Shown: in pieces, positions 10,910 to 20,890 of the stretch
How positions within the stretch are numbered: the stretch's first letter is position 1
How the letters are laid out: each line of letters begins with the position of its first letter
Assembly (NCBI GenBank): GCA_963575745.1
Contig: CAUYUJ010014619.1
Coordinates: forward strand, 257,783 to 290,282
DNA: 32,500 bases
Reading direction: 5' to 3'
From: Prorocentrum cordatum
Lineage: Eukaryota; Sar; Dinophyceae; Prorocentrales; Prorocentraceae
Made by a program: the position numbers and the translations under genes
Notes under the pieces: generated by a model
The model's database searches: none
What the model saw: the letters and a program-made list of their open reading frames with translations, nothing else
What the model was told of the DNA's origin: nothing

Positions 10910-11558
10910 ATGGGCGGCGCCGATGCAATCGACGCGATGCGCCCCAGTTCCTTACCAACGGTGTTTGACCTGGAGGCTATTGCGGAGTTGGAGCAGATCG
11001 CGGCCGAAGAGGAATCTGACTGGGACGAGGGCCAGGCGGGCATCATCTTGGAAGAACAGGCTTCCGAAGCTGACAAGGTTTGCCGTCGAGAAAGAAGAGC
11101 AAGCTGCGGCGTCGGAGCACAATGCGTCGCTTCTTCGCGTTGAGGCCGCTGCTAGTTCGGGGTCTGGTTTACCAGGCATTCCTGAGAGCACCCCCGCTTC
11201 AACGCAGGAGCCGCCCATGGAGGCAGACGGGGCTGAGTGCAGCTCTATTGGCCCGCCTCAGGGCGAGCCCGTCTGCAGCGCGACGCCAGCTCATACTGGC
11301 GAAGACGAAGAGACGGGTGGGAGTACCAAAAGCAAGATGCCAGCCAGGAAGCGCGGAAGGGCGACATTGCACGGGGCAGCTCCACATACAGAGGCCAGCA
11401 CTATTAGGAGGCCCTCCTCGAGAGGGGCAGTTGCGCGCAGGGGTGGAGAGTGGGGCGACGCAGTTGAAGTTGTTGAATCTCCGTCACAGCGCCAGGCAGG
11501 CTTTAATGGGGTCGCTAGAATTACCACGAGAAGTAGCAGCACCAGGTGGAGGCGGTGA
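10910..11558 (+). pseudogene. LINE acidic then basic linker
   Basis: Frame 2 (10910 to about 11080) reads LPTVFDLEAIAELEQIAAEE and further acidic residues, including DWDEGQAGIILEEQ. A shift near 11080 moves into frame 3, which continues with KEEQAAASEHNASLLRVEAA, then a Ser/Thr/Pro/Gly-rich segment, then the basic patch KMPARKRGRATLHG, to a TGA at 11556-11558. No known fold. The basic patch could bind nucleic acid or act as a nuclear signal (inference). Confidence 0.5.
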
Positions 11559-11699
11559 TTTGGCAGTGGGCGCGCTCGGAACCCCAAGCAAAGGGGTGGG
11601 GTGGGGTGCTGACGTGGCGCAGCACCTCCCTGGACGTCGGACAACGAGGTTGGGCTTTTTCGGGCGGAGCTCCCACCTCTAGCACACGCGCCGCGCCCT

Positions 11700-12747
11700 T
11701 TGCCAAGCTCGTCGCCACGTGCTCAGCGAGCTGAGGCTGTCTACGAAGTGGAGAGTATTTCACCGACCCCGCTTATGTCGCAGTCAAGACGAAGTTGGCA
11801 CTCTGACTGGGCCTTCCTTGACACTTCTCCTGCCAGGCCGGGTCCGACTATTTCACCGCCGGTCGGCACTGGCATGCGATCGTCTACGGATGTCTCACCC
11901 TTAAGTGGCCAAGGTGTGGGATTCTGTGCAATGGACGGACCCTTACTTATCAACGTGGAGTCCCAGCTGCGGCGTGGGGCGCTTCCAGCTTCGCGAGCAC
12001 GCGAGGTTGGCGCTCGCATGCTGCCGCCCCTTGTCTACACCCTTGGTCAAAATCAATGTTTTTTTTTGTGATGGTTCGTTCTGGCTATACGACCGTCTTC
12101 TGTCGGCATGGGCCTGCGCAACTGTTCATTTTAATGGGGAATACTGCAAATTCGAGGGCTTCTTTAGCGGCTACACCAAAGACAGCGATGCCGAAGAGGC
12201 GGGGGAGGACATGATCAATGGTGTGACGACTGAGACGGCAGGGGTGCTATGGTCTATCGTGTATGCTTGGCAGGTTCCGTCCCAGGTTGTGGTGGAGGTC
12301 ATCTGCGACTGCTGGCCAGCATAGGAACGGGCTTCGTCAGGATGTGCCCAGACGGAGCCTTTCGCGGTCCAGGCAGCGCACGTCTACGAGACAATCTCTC
12401 GGGCGCGCCCACTGCGCCTCTGCCGCGCAACAGGGCATGAGGGCCATCCATGGAACGAGATGTCCGACGTGATCGCTAAGCACGCGAAGCAAGAGGCTCC
12501 TCCAGCGTTGCCCTTGCTTGCAGTTGATTTCCCGCGGCCGCCCAAGTGGTGGGGTTGGGCGCCGCGTCGGGATCTAGGTTTTCAAGATAGTGCTGCTTCC
12601 CCACCGTTGGGAAGCGATGGTTGCGTTGATCAGCCTTGCCAGCATAATGCGCTCTACACGTTACCTCAGGAGGCGACGCGGGACCGCGCTCAGTATAGTC
12701 TTGCGATGGGTGGCTACTTACAACGTGCAGAGGGCCAACTTAGGTGA
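11700..12747 (+). pseudogene. LINE RNase H domain (upstream of endonuclease)
   Basis: Frame 3 (11700 to about 12000) gives Ser/Pro-rich sequence. Frame 1 (11905-12747) then encodes a type 1 RNase H fold. INVFFCDGSFW carries the first Asp (codon 12070-12072). TTETAGVLWSIVYAW carries the Glu (12232-12234). VVVEVICDC carries the second Asp (12307-12309). ATGHEGHPWNEMSDVIAKHA holds the GHxxNExAD signature with the last Asp at 12466-12468. All four metal-binding acids are therefore present. One in-frame TAG (12322-12324) interrupts the domain between the third and fourth acids. The frame ends in TGA at 12745-12747, after the endonuclease has already begun in frame 2. RNase H removes RNA from RNA:DNA hybrids during element copying. 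Confidence 0.8.
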
Positions 12748-13510
12748 AGCACCGTCTTCAGGTGATTGGGTCCGCGGACAATACCTCCGACTCCAATTTC
12801 AGGAAGCAGGGTTGCATATGGTTGGGTGCCAAGAGGCCCCGTCGTTTACTGAACCTACGATTCGCGATGGCCTTATATCTTGAGCTCAGGGCGAGGCCAC
12901 ATCCTTGGCACCACCATGGTGGTGAACATGGAGCTTCCATGTGGTTATGGACCTTCCAGGGATCAGTACCTCAAGAAGAGCGATGTGAGAATCCTGCGCC
13001 AGGGTCCGCGGGCATTGGTGACACGGATTGCCACGTTTGGGTATGATGCGTTTGTTTATGTTATTCATACCCCGCAGCAGAAGCACGATTCTTCGAATTG
13101 CGACGAGTGGTGGGGTCATGTAGAGCTTTTCTTTTCCAGATGGCCGCCTACACTAGTATGTGGTGAATGGAATGCACAGATTGGCGTTGACCCTGCACTT
13201 GGCGAGGTGCGCGGTTGCAGTGCCGGAAGTTACCATCCCAGTTACTGCTGCGTCGGCAACGACGATGGACCTGGTACTTGTCTGAGAAGATGCGCAAGCT
13301 CCCACGACCTCTTCATCAAGAACACATTTCATGAGCACGACGGCGGCCATGCGTATGTTAGCATTGCCAATCTTACGCCGAACGGACTACATGTTGACGA
13401 ATCCCGAATACCACGACGTAGTCAAGTCGATTTGGGTAGACTAGTCTGGACAGATTTGGACGGCGAGGACCACTATTCAGTGGTTGCAGAGGTTAAGCTG
13501 ACTATGGTGG
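12680..13510 (+). pseudogene. LINE AP-like endonuclease domain
   Basis: This is an exonuclease-endonuclease-phosphatase fold. Frame 2 (about 12680-12875) has VATYNVQRANLGE (Asn codon 12722-12724) and HMVGCQEAPSF (catalytic Glu 12833-12835). A shift near 12875 moves to frame 1, which continues through SSGRGHILGT, PPTLVCGEWNAQIGVDP, a substrate-loop region ending NTFHEHDGG, RRSQVDLGRLVW, and GEDHYSVVAEVKL with the final catalytic His at 13471-13473. The usual GDFNA motif is GEWNA here, so the catalytic Asp is replaced by Glu (13165-13167); this probably weakens the enzyme. The domain would nick target DNA to start reverse transcription. Frame 1 runs on to 14088 as a linker rich in Arg and Leu. 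Confidence 0.85.
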
Positions 13511-14011
13511 AAGCTACACCTCGGCGTGGAAGTGCGCAAGTACTTGATAAGAACCAGCTTCGGGATGCGGAGCAGACCCGCAGGTTCGAGCAGATCATTG
13601 AGGGAGCTGTGCTCCCAGATTGGACGACGGATGTGAACGACCACGTTGAAGCCACCAATGCGTTGACCAGGTCGGCGGCCTCGGCGTGCTTCTCCAGGGG
13701 CCGCTTGAGATGCGTTCGAGGGTGCGTTGTCCGCGCTACTATGGAGCTTGTCCGCTTGAGGAGATGCGTCTCTAGAGCGTGGAGATGGCTTCCTCGCCGC
13801 ACTGCCCAGCGACCTCCTTGGAAAGACTTGATCAACCGCGCCGTGGGCCCTCTCTTCAACCCGCCACAGGGCGTTGGTTGGCGCAACGCGGCCTCTAGGT
13901 CCAGGTTGGCCTGCGGCTGTGTCCGAGCGGGAAGTTTGACCGCGGAAGGTTTTTTTTGTTTCGAAAGAGCTGGAAACATTCCTTATTGCGACCTCTCGCA
14001 CGGCGAGGGGG

Positions 14012-15400
14012 ATGGTCGCACTGGACCGCGCGCAGCGCTTGGACAGCTTGGGAAGGGAGATGGAGGAGTGTGCGCTACGCGGGGATAGTCACGGCGAGTG
14101 GCGGCTACTTGAAGTCATGCTTCGATGCGGTGGCCGTGCTGCTGAGACAGGACGATGTCCGATACTACGCAATACTGATGGCAAGGTTGCAGAGACAGCG
14201 AAGGAGGCGGACTCCGTGGTGATCGAGCACTCCTTCAGGGCTGAGGATGCTGAGATCATGCCCGAGGACGCTCTCATCGACAAGTACAACAATTGCATGC
14301 ACCACGTGGCGGATCGCGTCGCTGTCGAGCCTGAGTATCTACTTCACCCTTCGGCAGCGGCGCAACTCTATTCCTTGCGTCGATGGCATCGGTGGCGACC
14401 TGCGGAGGACCTCGCCACCTGCACTGGGCCGGCACTTCGCACTTATTTCTGTGAAGGTGACGGTTCATCAGCAAGAGCTTTTAACGTGGAAGCACGACAT
14501 TGTATTCCCTTTGTTCAAGGGTACTCGCGACGATTCGAGTCTTGAGTTTTACCGATCCATATTGCTGAACAACACGGTAAGCAACATATGGCACAAGTTC
14601 TTGAGGACTCAACTTAGCGCACACATGGGCGTCTTGTTGCAGGATACTCAATGTGGAGGCCGAGAAGCCCGGGGACCTGCGACGTCGGTGCATTTGGCGA
14701 CAGTTTACTTACAATGCTCACGAGCACAAGGTCGGGCGGCAGTTCTTTTCTTTGTAGATTGGTTGCTGTTTTCTACACAGTGGTGAGGACTTCGGCTTTA
14801 CCAAGGATTGGCGACGACGAAGACGACGAGCATATTCTACACGAGCGCGACCTTCCCTTGAGCATGGTTCCCCTGATGTCCGTCATTCTTTCGAGTCCAG
14901 CCGCACTTGGGGAACTAGATGCGCCACCTCACATGGTGACTCTGCTTATTGAAGGACACCGTGATGCGCACTTCGGCATTCCTGGACGTGCGGAGGTTAC
15001 CCGATCACGGCGAGGCTCTCGGCCTGGTTCTCCTCTGGCCGGCGCTATTTTCAATGTCGCCTTCAGCCGCTCACTTCGAGATATCCATGAACAGTTGGCT
15101 CATGTTGGACGAGTTACCGCTTACGCTGGATCTAGTGCAGCAGGACGTATCAGTTGGTTTTCAGGCGCCTGCGTTGGGGGATGTTTCTTTTTGTTGGCGA
15201 TGCCTTATTTCTGCAGTCTCCGGATCCCGATGATGATGCTGATGCTGTTCTTGAAGTAGCTGGAGACGTGGCGGACATTATTCATAAGGCGATGCTGCGT
15301 TACGTGTTTCGAGTGAATTACATAAGAACAAGTCTAGTATTATCTTGATTCCTGGAGGCCAGCAGCGCTTGAAGTGACTGCAGCAGATCGAGCAGTCACA
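14012..15400 (+). pseudogene. LINE reverse transcriptase domain, frameshifted
   Basis: Frame 2 (14012 to about 14440) is the linker preceding RT. Frame 3 (about 14480-14760) reads WKHDIVFPLFKGTRDD, FYRSILLNNTVSNI and TQCGGREARGPATSVH, the RT fingers region, then FVD of motif A (Asp 14757-14759). A one-base indel directly after splits motif A; frame 2 resumes with VAVFYTVVRTSALP. Motif B is GSRPGSPLAGAIFNVAFS (about 15010-15065). Motif C lies in frame 1 (15181-15213) as FLFVGDALFL; the usual Asp-Asp pair is Gly-Asp (GGC 15196-15198), which would abolish activity. Sequence resembling NKSSIILIPGG follows in a third frame near 15330. The relatives are dinoflagellate LINE polymerases. Confidence 0.85.
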
Positions 15401-16496
15401 TGACCTCGTCCTCCTTTCTCCCAAGTGGGGCGTTCGGGTTCACGTGGCCCCCGATTATCAATACTTGGGGGCGTGCCTCGATGCTTTCGGGGGCCTCGGC
15501 CCAAGGATTGCTGGGTCGACGCAGAAGCAGCGGTTATCGTTTGAACATGTCAGTCGCATGGTGTCAAAGTTTCATCGGATGTCACTCCCATCGCGGATCT
15601 GTTTTACGGGCGTTGTAGCCAACGTCCACCTTTCCTATCAGGCCGAGACATGGGGGGGGGCTTTCGGCCACCCAGCTCAAGCAACTCGATGGCGCTAGAA
15701 TTTATTCGTGCCGCATCGTGCAAGGGCGTGCTCACCACCAGGGATCTGACCGCCAGTACTCGGACCTGGACGTGCTTGCAGCTGCCCGTCGGCTTCCAAT
15801 CGCGCTGGTTTTTCGAAGGCGCAGGGCTGGCGTGTTTCAGCGAGCTTTTCGCGAACGCCCCCGCTGCGCTCTTCTTTTTGGTGTGATCATGTAACGGGGC
15901 AGCATGGATCGTGGTCTGATACGGTGTCAGAAGATTTCGTGTGGCCTAGCAAGTTTGATGACGATCCATCTATTAGGGCAGCTTGGACCTTGAGGCGTTG
16001 GTTCGAGTTTGCACAGGCTGATGGTCCTAAACTTCGGCGTGAGATACAGGCGGCGTGGGGCAAGTTCTTGATCGCGGAGCTCGAGCAGATGCAGCACCAG
16101 GCATGGGGGAGTACCTTGCAATCGTGGACGGGGAATGCACGCGTGCCTGACGTGGAGGTCACGCGCTATGTGTGTTACGAATGTGGGGCCGACTTCGGGC
16201 TGAAGGGCTCATGGCGACACCATGCCACAATGCGCAGTCCGATTGGCGCCGCTCAGTCGCTGGCTCGAGGCAGTCAGTGCGGAGCGTGCGGGACGCTGTC
16301 CGGCGACCGTTCTAATATTTTACATCATCTCAGACGCCCAGGGAATACTTGTCTCAACTGGTTGATGGAGAATGATAGACCGCCGAAGACAGATGAGGCT
16401 GAGGCGCTTCGACAGGACGTCCTCCAACGAGAGCGGCGCCTGATGAACGCAGGCTACAACTACCGCCAAGCGACCAAGCATGCTCAACGAGAATAA
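15400..16496 (+). pseudogene. LINE C-terminal region with zinc fingers
   Basis: Frame 3 (15444 to about 15640) reads DYQYLGACLDAFGGLGPRI, the YLG block that follows the RT palm in LINEs. The frame shifts more than once between 15640 and 15900. From 15924 frame 3 is open to TAA 16494-16496. It encodes a Trp-rich segment and then two zinc-binding units: YVCYECGADFGLKGSWRHH (CxxC with His) and QCGACGTLSGDRSNILHHL followed by a Cys (CxxC...H...C). Terminal fingers of this kind are usual in LINE polyproteins and help hold template RNA or target DNA. A Gln/Arg-rich tail closes the frame. Confidence 0.7.
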
Positions 16497-17361
16497 CATT
16501 TGGGAAATCGAGGAGAACCTTACCACCCTCCTTTCCCTTCCGCAGTTCGTCTGACTCTTGAACCGACGCAGCCGTCGTCGTTTACGAAGGGAGTTGGGTT
16601 ACCCGGCGATCCCACCTTCTACCACATGGGTGCGTCAGCTTCTCATCCTCGAGACTTTGGTAGTTGAATTCAGCAGCGACGCAGGGAACGTATTATTATA
16701 AGACTGCAGTCGGGTGGCGTGATGGACAGATTTGGTAGCAGCGCGAAGTTCTTTGATTTGACCGACGGTATGTATACTGGAAAGGTATTGCCAGTTACTC
16801 TGAAACTTCGGCTTCCTACCTGGCACCCACACTGCTTTAGTGGTGTGGGCGATGTGTCCAGCATGATACTTCGTGGCGCTGACCATCCCGTTGGAAGAAT
16901 TACAGCTGTCGTCTGAGAAGCGAGGCAGGTTCAAACGTGATAATGATATGTTGTATGTTCTTTGAGAGATATTTGAGATGTCTGGCCTCCTTGGAGTGCC
17001 CTGTGTTTTTTTTCAGTGCGAGAATGATGTGTTCACTCAGCTTGTTTCCTGTCCCGACCGTGTGCGGTCATGCACGCGGCCTGTTCGGTCGGTGCATACT
17101 ACCGCGTTGGGTGGCAAGGACATCTCTCTGGTATGCATAGAATGGCACACCCAGCTTTGCAGCGAGGCTGAGAGTCTTGCAGAGGGTAGCCGCTTGGTTG
17201 CCCGCCGACCTGGACCAGGCTCAGTCGGCGCAGCTGCCTGCTGGCCGCTGGCCATGAATCGCGTGCTGGCGAGGGCCATCATGTACGGATCGGACCCCTG
17301 GTAAGGGAGGGAGGAGTGGTTCAGTGGGGGGACTTGGTGCGGGGGGGCTGGGTGCGCTGTT
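16497..17361. other. spacer after the LINE
   Basis: It may include the LINE 3' untranslated region, but no poly(A), simple-repeat tail or target duplication marks an end. Small frames (for example 16719-16916 and 16978-17304) match nothing. A 7-bp dyad, CCGACCG...CGGTCGG, lies near 17055-17092. Confidence 0.4.
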
Positions 17362-17444
17362 CTGGGTGGTGGGGGGCTGGAGGCACAGGAGGGTTCAGGT
17401 GGGCGAAATACTCCGCTAGTACCTCCCAGCCGCCCCACACCCAA
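17362..17444. repeat. hairpin element, copy 1
   Basis: The arms CTGGGTGGTGGGGGGCTGG and CCAGCCGCCCCACACCCAAG are imperfect inverted repeats around a 40-bp centre. Copy 2 at 17691-17774 keeps arms, centre (CACAGGAGGGT...GCTAGT) and length. Confidence 0.75.
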
Positions 17445-17610
17445 GAGATTAGGCAGCGCGCTCGCCTCATACCTCCCTACACAATCATGCTACTCCCCCT
17501 CATCTCCGTTCTCTGTCTCTGCTTGCTGGCTCGAGCTCGACCTCAAGCCTCAGATGTTCGTTTTCCACATTCCCAATGTTCTCGTGCTTACCATGGTTCG
17601 TTCCAGGGGC

Positions 17611-17638
17611 AGGTCGGGCTCGGGCACTTGCCCGACCT
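17611..17638. other. 9-bp perfect dyad
   Basis: AGGTCGGGC at 17611-17619 pairs with GCCCGACCT at 17630-17638 across a 10-nt loop. It could form an RNA hairpin; no T-run follows, so I do not call a terminator. Confidence 0.5.
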
Positions 17639-17690
17639 TAACAATGATGCGCCACGGTCCCCGCGGATGAGGGAACGTGGTCTGCTGCCC

Positions 17691-17774
17691 TGGGGTGTGG
17701 GGTGGCTGGGGGGCACAGGAGGGTGTAGGTGGGTGACATATCCCGCTAGTGCCTCCCAGCCGCCACCGCCCCAG
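17691..17774. repeat. hairpin element, copy 2
   Basis: Left arm CTGGGGTGTGGGGTGGCTGG and right arm CCAGCCGCCACCGCCCCAG pair imperfectly; the centre CACAGGAGGGTGTAGGTGGG matches copy 1. About 84 bp long and 329 bp downstream of copy 1. Confidence 0.75.
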
Positions 17775-18017
17775 GGGTCACAGGCAGCCTGTCCCGCCAG
17801 TTCTCTCTCGACAGCGCCAGCTTCGATGGCGCCGTCTACTCCCCGTTTGACTCCTTCTTTTAATTATGTTTTACTTCATTCCCGTTCCCTTCCTCATCCT
17901 CGAGCGGGGTGTCTGACGCTGTCTTGGCCACGCCTTCGTGGCGCCTGTGCTGCAGCCTCTGCGACGGGGAGGCTCTGTCTTGCCTGCCTGCAGATGCAGG
18001 CCCTGCTTACGCTTCGG

Positions 18018-18100
18018 GTGCGTGCGCCCAGTGGCTTGCCGAACAAAGGTGAGAAGGACGGGTGTGTGCGCCCAGTGGCCTGCCGAAGAAATGGGAGAAG
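18018..18100. repeat. 42-bp direct repeat, two copies
   Basis: GTGCGCCCAGTGGCTTGCCG is repeated as GTGCGCCCAGTGGCCTGCCG, each followed by AA and a purine-rich AGGTGAGAAGG or ATGGGAGAAGG. Confidence 0.7.
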
Positions 18101-18199
18101 GAGGAAGAGGAGGAGCGGTGAGAGGGAGCACAAACGACGAGGAGGACCACGCACGATAACGAGGAATTGGAGCGTGGAGGAAGAGGTAGAGGAGGTGCG

Positions 18200-18440
18200 A
18201 CGGGTGAAGAGGAGCAGTGAGGGGGAGCAGCGACGAGGCGAGGCGAAGAAGATGAGTCGGGGAGGGGGAGGTGGCAAAGGAGAACGAGCGTGGGCCTGAC
18301 AGCAGGGTACAGCAGTACACCGGCAGCAAGCGAACTCGCTCAGCAGCAAGCAGCGCCGTGCGGCGTCAAGCAGCCGCGATCAGAGCGCAACCTGCAACAT
18401 TAGCAACAATGGGATCAAGCAGCAGTGCTTCCCGTGGAGC
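18200..18440. repeat. dispersed repeat, copy 2 (partner 7080-7330)
   Basis: Purine-rich DNA is followed by GCAGTACACCGGCAGCAAGC and then CAAGCAGC and GCGATC, in the same order as near 7253-7322. Confidence 0.55.
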
Positions 18441-18967
18441 CGGAGATGTGTTTGCAAGTGCCCCCCCCCCCAGCACCCACATATTTTCAGGCAGTGACTC
18501 AAGGGCGCAAGCGCAACATTTTATGGCCGAGGGGAATCGCGCTCGTTCTTAGGATCTTTGAATCCTACCCCCTGAGAAGCTGAGCGGCTCTGAGTTCTGA
18601 GAGCGGGTGGCAAAACAGTCTCGGTCGACACGCTGCTGAGCTACCAAGGTCTGTGCAGCATTGCGAATCGCCCCGTCGCGCCGGCGAAGGCTACAGGTAG
18701 GCACAGCCAACACGAAATAGGTCCGCCAGCAGGTGCCCCCACGGCAGCTTCTTCTCCCCCGAGGGTGCTGGGGACCCGCACGAGCTCTGGGGCGCTTCAG
18801 CTCTGTGCCCCACCGCTTCTCAGGGCAAGATTCTCATTCCCAACCATCCTGTGGTTTTGGGTCCTCGTTTTGCAGAGACAGCTCCCCGCGTCCTCTCCTC
18901 ATCTCCTCTCCCTCTTCCCCTCCTCCCTCCTCCCATTCCTGCCTCTGCTCTAAGCGTGCCGCCGTCA
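18441..18967. other. spacer, no supported gene
   Basis: Contains a C-run near 18462-18473 and pyrimidine-rich DNA (18893-18950) leading into the CAT repeat. No domain is recognised in any frame. Confidence 0.4.
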
Positions 18968-19034
18968 ATGTCAGCATCATCATCATTATCGTCATCACCA
19001 CCGCCGCCGTCATCATCCACATCATCATCACCAG

Positions 19035-19085
<51 letters not shown>

Positions 19086-19194
19086 TATCATTATCATGAC
19101 CATCATCGTCATCATCATAACCATTATTACCATCGTCATCATCATCATCATCATCACCATCACCATCATCGTCATCATCATCATTATTATTATT

Positions 19195-19238
<44 letters not shown>

Positions 19239-19258
19239 TATCACCATCACCATCACCA
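18968..19258. repeat. (CAT)n microsatellite
   Basis: About 290 bp of ATC/CAT triplets with occasional ATT, GTC and ACC variants. It is the same simple sequence as 2741-3090 in the opposite orientation. Poly-Ile, poly-Ser and poly-Asp frames across it are artefacts of the repeat. Confidence 0.95.
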
Positions 19259-19353
19259 AGGCCAGCATCGTGAAACACCCTTCACCTCCCACTCCTCTCT
19301 CCTCCCATCCCTGCATCTGCCGTCCGCATGTCTCTGCTTTGGCACACTTCTCG

Positions 19354-19952
19354 CACGCTTCGTGGCCCCATAGGGAGCTCCAAGCAAGGCCTCATTATCA
19401 TCGCGATTGTTACTACGTGCCTCTGCTCTCCGCATGTGCACCATTTTGGCACTCCCCTTTCACGGTTCGTGGCCCCATAGGTAGCTCCACCGAAGGCCCC
19501 AGTGGAAGGGTCCGCATGCGCCCGACTCCCATGTTGAGACACCACTCACACGGTTCGTGGCCCCATGGGGAGCTCCACTGAATGCCCGAGTGGCAGGGTC
19601 CGCATGCGCCCGATGCCAATTTGGGCGCACCTCTCATACGGTTCGTGGCCCCATAAGCTCCACTGAAGGCCCCAGAGGCAGGGTCCGCATGCGCCCGACG
19701 CCAATTTTGGCGCTCCCCTCACACGGTTCGAGGCCCCATAGGGAGCTCCACCGAAGGCCGCAGTGGGAGGGTCCGCATGCGCCCGACGTCCATTTTTGCA
19801 CACCCCTCACACGGTTCGAGGCCTCTTAGGGAGCTCCACCGAAGGCTGCAGTGGCAGGGTTCGCATGCGCCCGACGACCAATTTGGCACACTCACACGGT
19901 TCGTGGCCCCGTAGGGAGCTCCACCAGAGGCCCCAGTGGCAGGGTCCGCATG
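19354..19952. repeat. 88-bp tandem satellite, 6-7 copies
   Basis: CACGGTTCG or a close variant begins at 19461, 19549, 19637, 19722, 19810 and 19895, so the period is 88 bp, or 85 where 3 bp are missing. A diverged copy starts at 19354. Each unit runs through GTGGCCCCATAGGGAGCTCC, CCGAAGGCCCCAGTGGCAGG and GTCCGCATGCGCCCGACG. The frames in both directions are made of this repeat. Confidence 0.92.
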
Positions 19953-20678
19953 TTCTGCCTCATCCACGCCGCAGTCCTGTTGCTGGCCCCCCCTTCTTCG
20001 TCGCAGCTGCCTCGCGATATTGCGAGCTGCGTACGGTTGGGTCCTTCGTCAGTTTCTGTGCGCTGCTCTGTTGCTGAAGCCACATCCTTGAAGACTGGTG
20101 CCCCACGAAAGAGGGACCGGTAGATTCAAAGTTTATCCGAACGGCTTGTATCGTGATATACTGGTTGAGTCTCTGTCTGTGGGGGGGGGGAGACGAGTCA
20201 TCGGGGTGTCGAGATCCATGCGGACCTGCTGCTGCGATTTCGGTCTCGATTCGTCGTGGGCGGCTGCAGGAGGGGCGGGCCTTTTTTACGCGTGCGCGGT
20301 GGCTTTACATCACGGGGCGGTCGCTGTTCTCGCGACCTTCGTCGGGGGCTGCAGGAATGCTCATGGGTGAAGCCTTCTGGCAGCACAGTCAAGACACTGG
20401 AATAAGGACCACTTTGGGCTCAGGAGGGGCTCGGGTTTCGGGGCCGTTCCTAGACTTCTGTCGTGAAACCTGCTTGTTGCCTAGGCCCGCCGTGGCCAGA
20501 AAAGCCACTTCGTTCCTTATTGTGAGTTCCTTGTGGTAGCACAGCGACTGTAGCCAAAGAAACGTGCCTCGTTGAACTTCTGCCCAGCCCGTGGAGACAT
20601 GGGACGGGCTGTCTGCCGTTGCCTCTGCTCGCTCTTGGCCCCGACTGCTCGGTCGCCGCTCAACAGTCGCACTCTTGA
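19953..20678. other. spacer, no supported gene
   Basis: Frames of 60-130 codons occur on both strands, without a recognisable domain or a defensible splice pattern. Confidence 0.4.
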
Positions 20679-20742
20679 CTCCTCCCCCTCCTCCTCCTCC
20701 TCCTCCTCCTCCTCCTCCTCCTCCTCCTCCTCCTCCTCCTCT
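20679..20742. repeat. (TCC)n tract
   Basis: About 64 bp of near-perfect CTC/TCC triplets, complementary to the (GGA)n tract that starts about 150 bp downstream. Confidence 0.92.
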
Positions 20743-20890
20743 GGCTCCCGAGGCGTCGATGCAGCTTCGTGATCGCTGCGAAGTGCCCTCGGCGCGTGCT
20801 GCGGCGCAGGCCGCTGGCCGAGAGAGAGAGAGGGGCGATGGGGTGGGCGGACTCTGATGGGCCTGTTTTCCACCACCACCACCATAAGTT

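Larger units (their letters stand above)
8640..16500 (+). mobile_element. decayed near full-length LINE with RNase H upstream of endonuclease
   Basis: Domains in order: Cys zinc knuckle (8646), Gln-rich helical segment (8729-9184), coiled coil (9533-10702), acidic and basic linkers (10910-12000), RNase H (about 12040-12480), AP-type endonuclease (about 12680-13500), reverse transcriptase (about 14012-15400), and terminal CxxC/H zinc fingers (16165-16365) ending at a TAA. The frame changes at least ten times and there are in-frame TAG codons, so this copy cannot make one protein. The domains are collinear and almost unbroken, which points to one insertion that decayed by small indels. No target duplication or poly(A) tail was found, so both borders are approximate. 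The general type (coiled-coil ORF1 region plus endonuclease-RT) is one I recognise from dinoflagellate genomes. Confidence 0.85.

Noticed and set aside
9182-12324. TAG at 9182-9184 and 12322-12324 as evidence of stop-codon reassignment
   Set aside because: TGA and TAA also interrupt the LINE, frameshifts are common, and the kinase model needs no read-through.
18820-19581. Poly-Ile, poly-Asp and poly-Met frames
   Set aside because: Artefacts of the (CAT)n tract.
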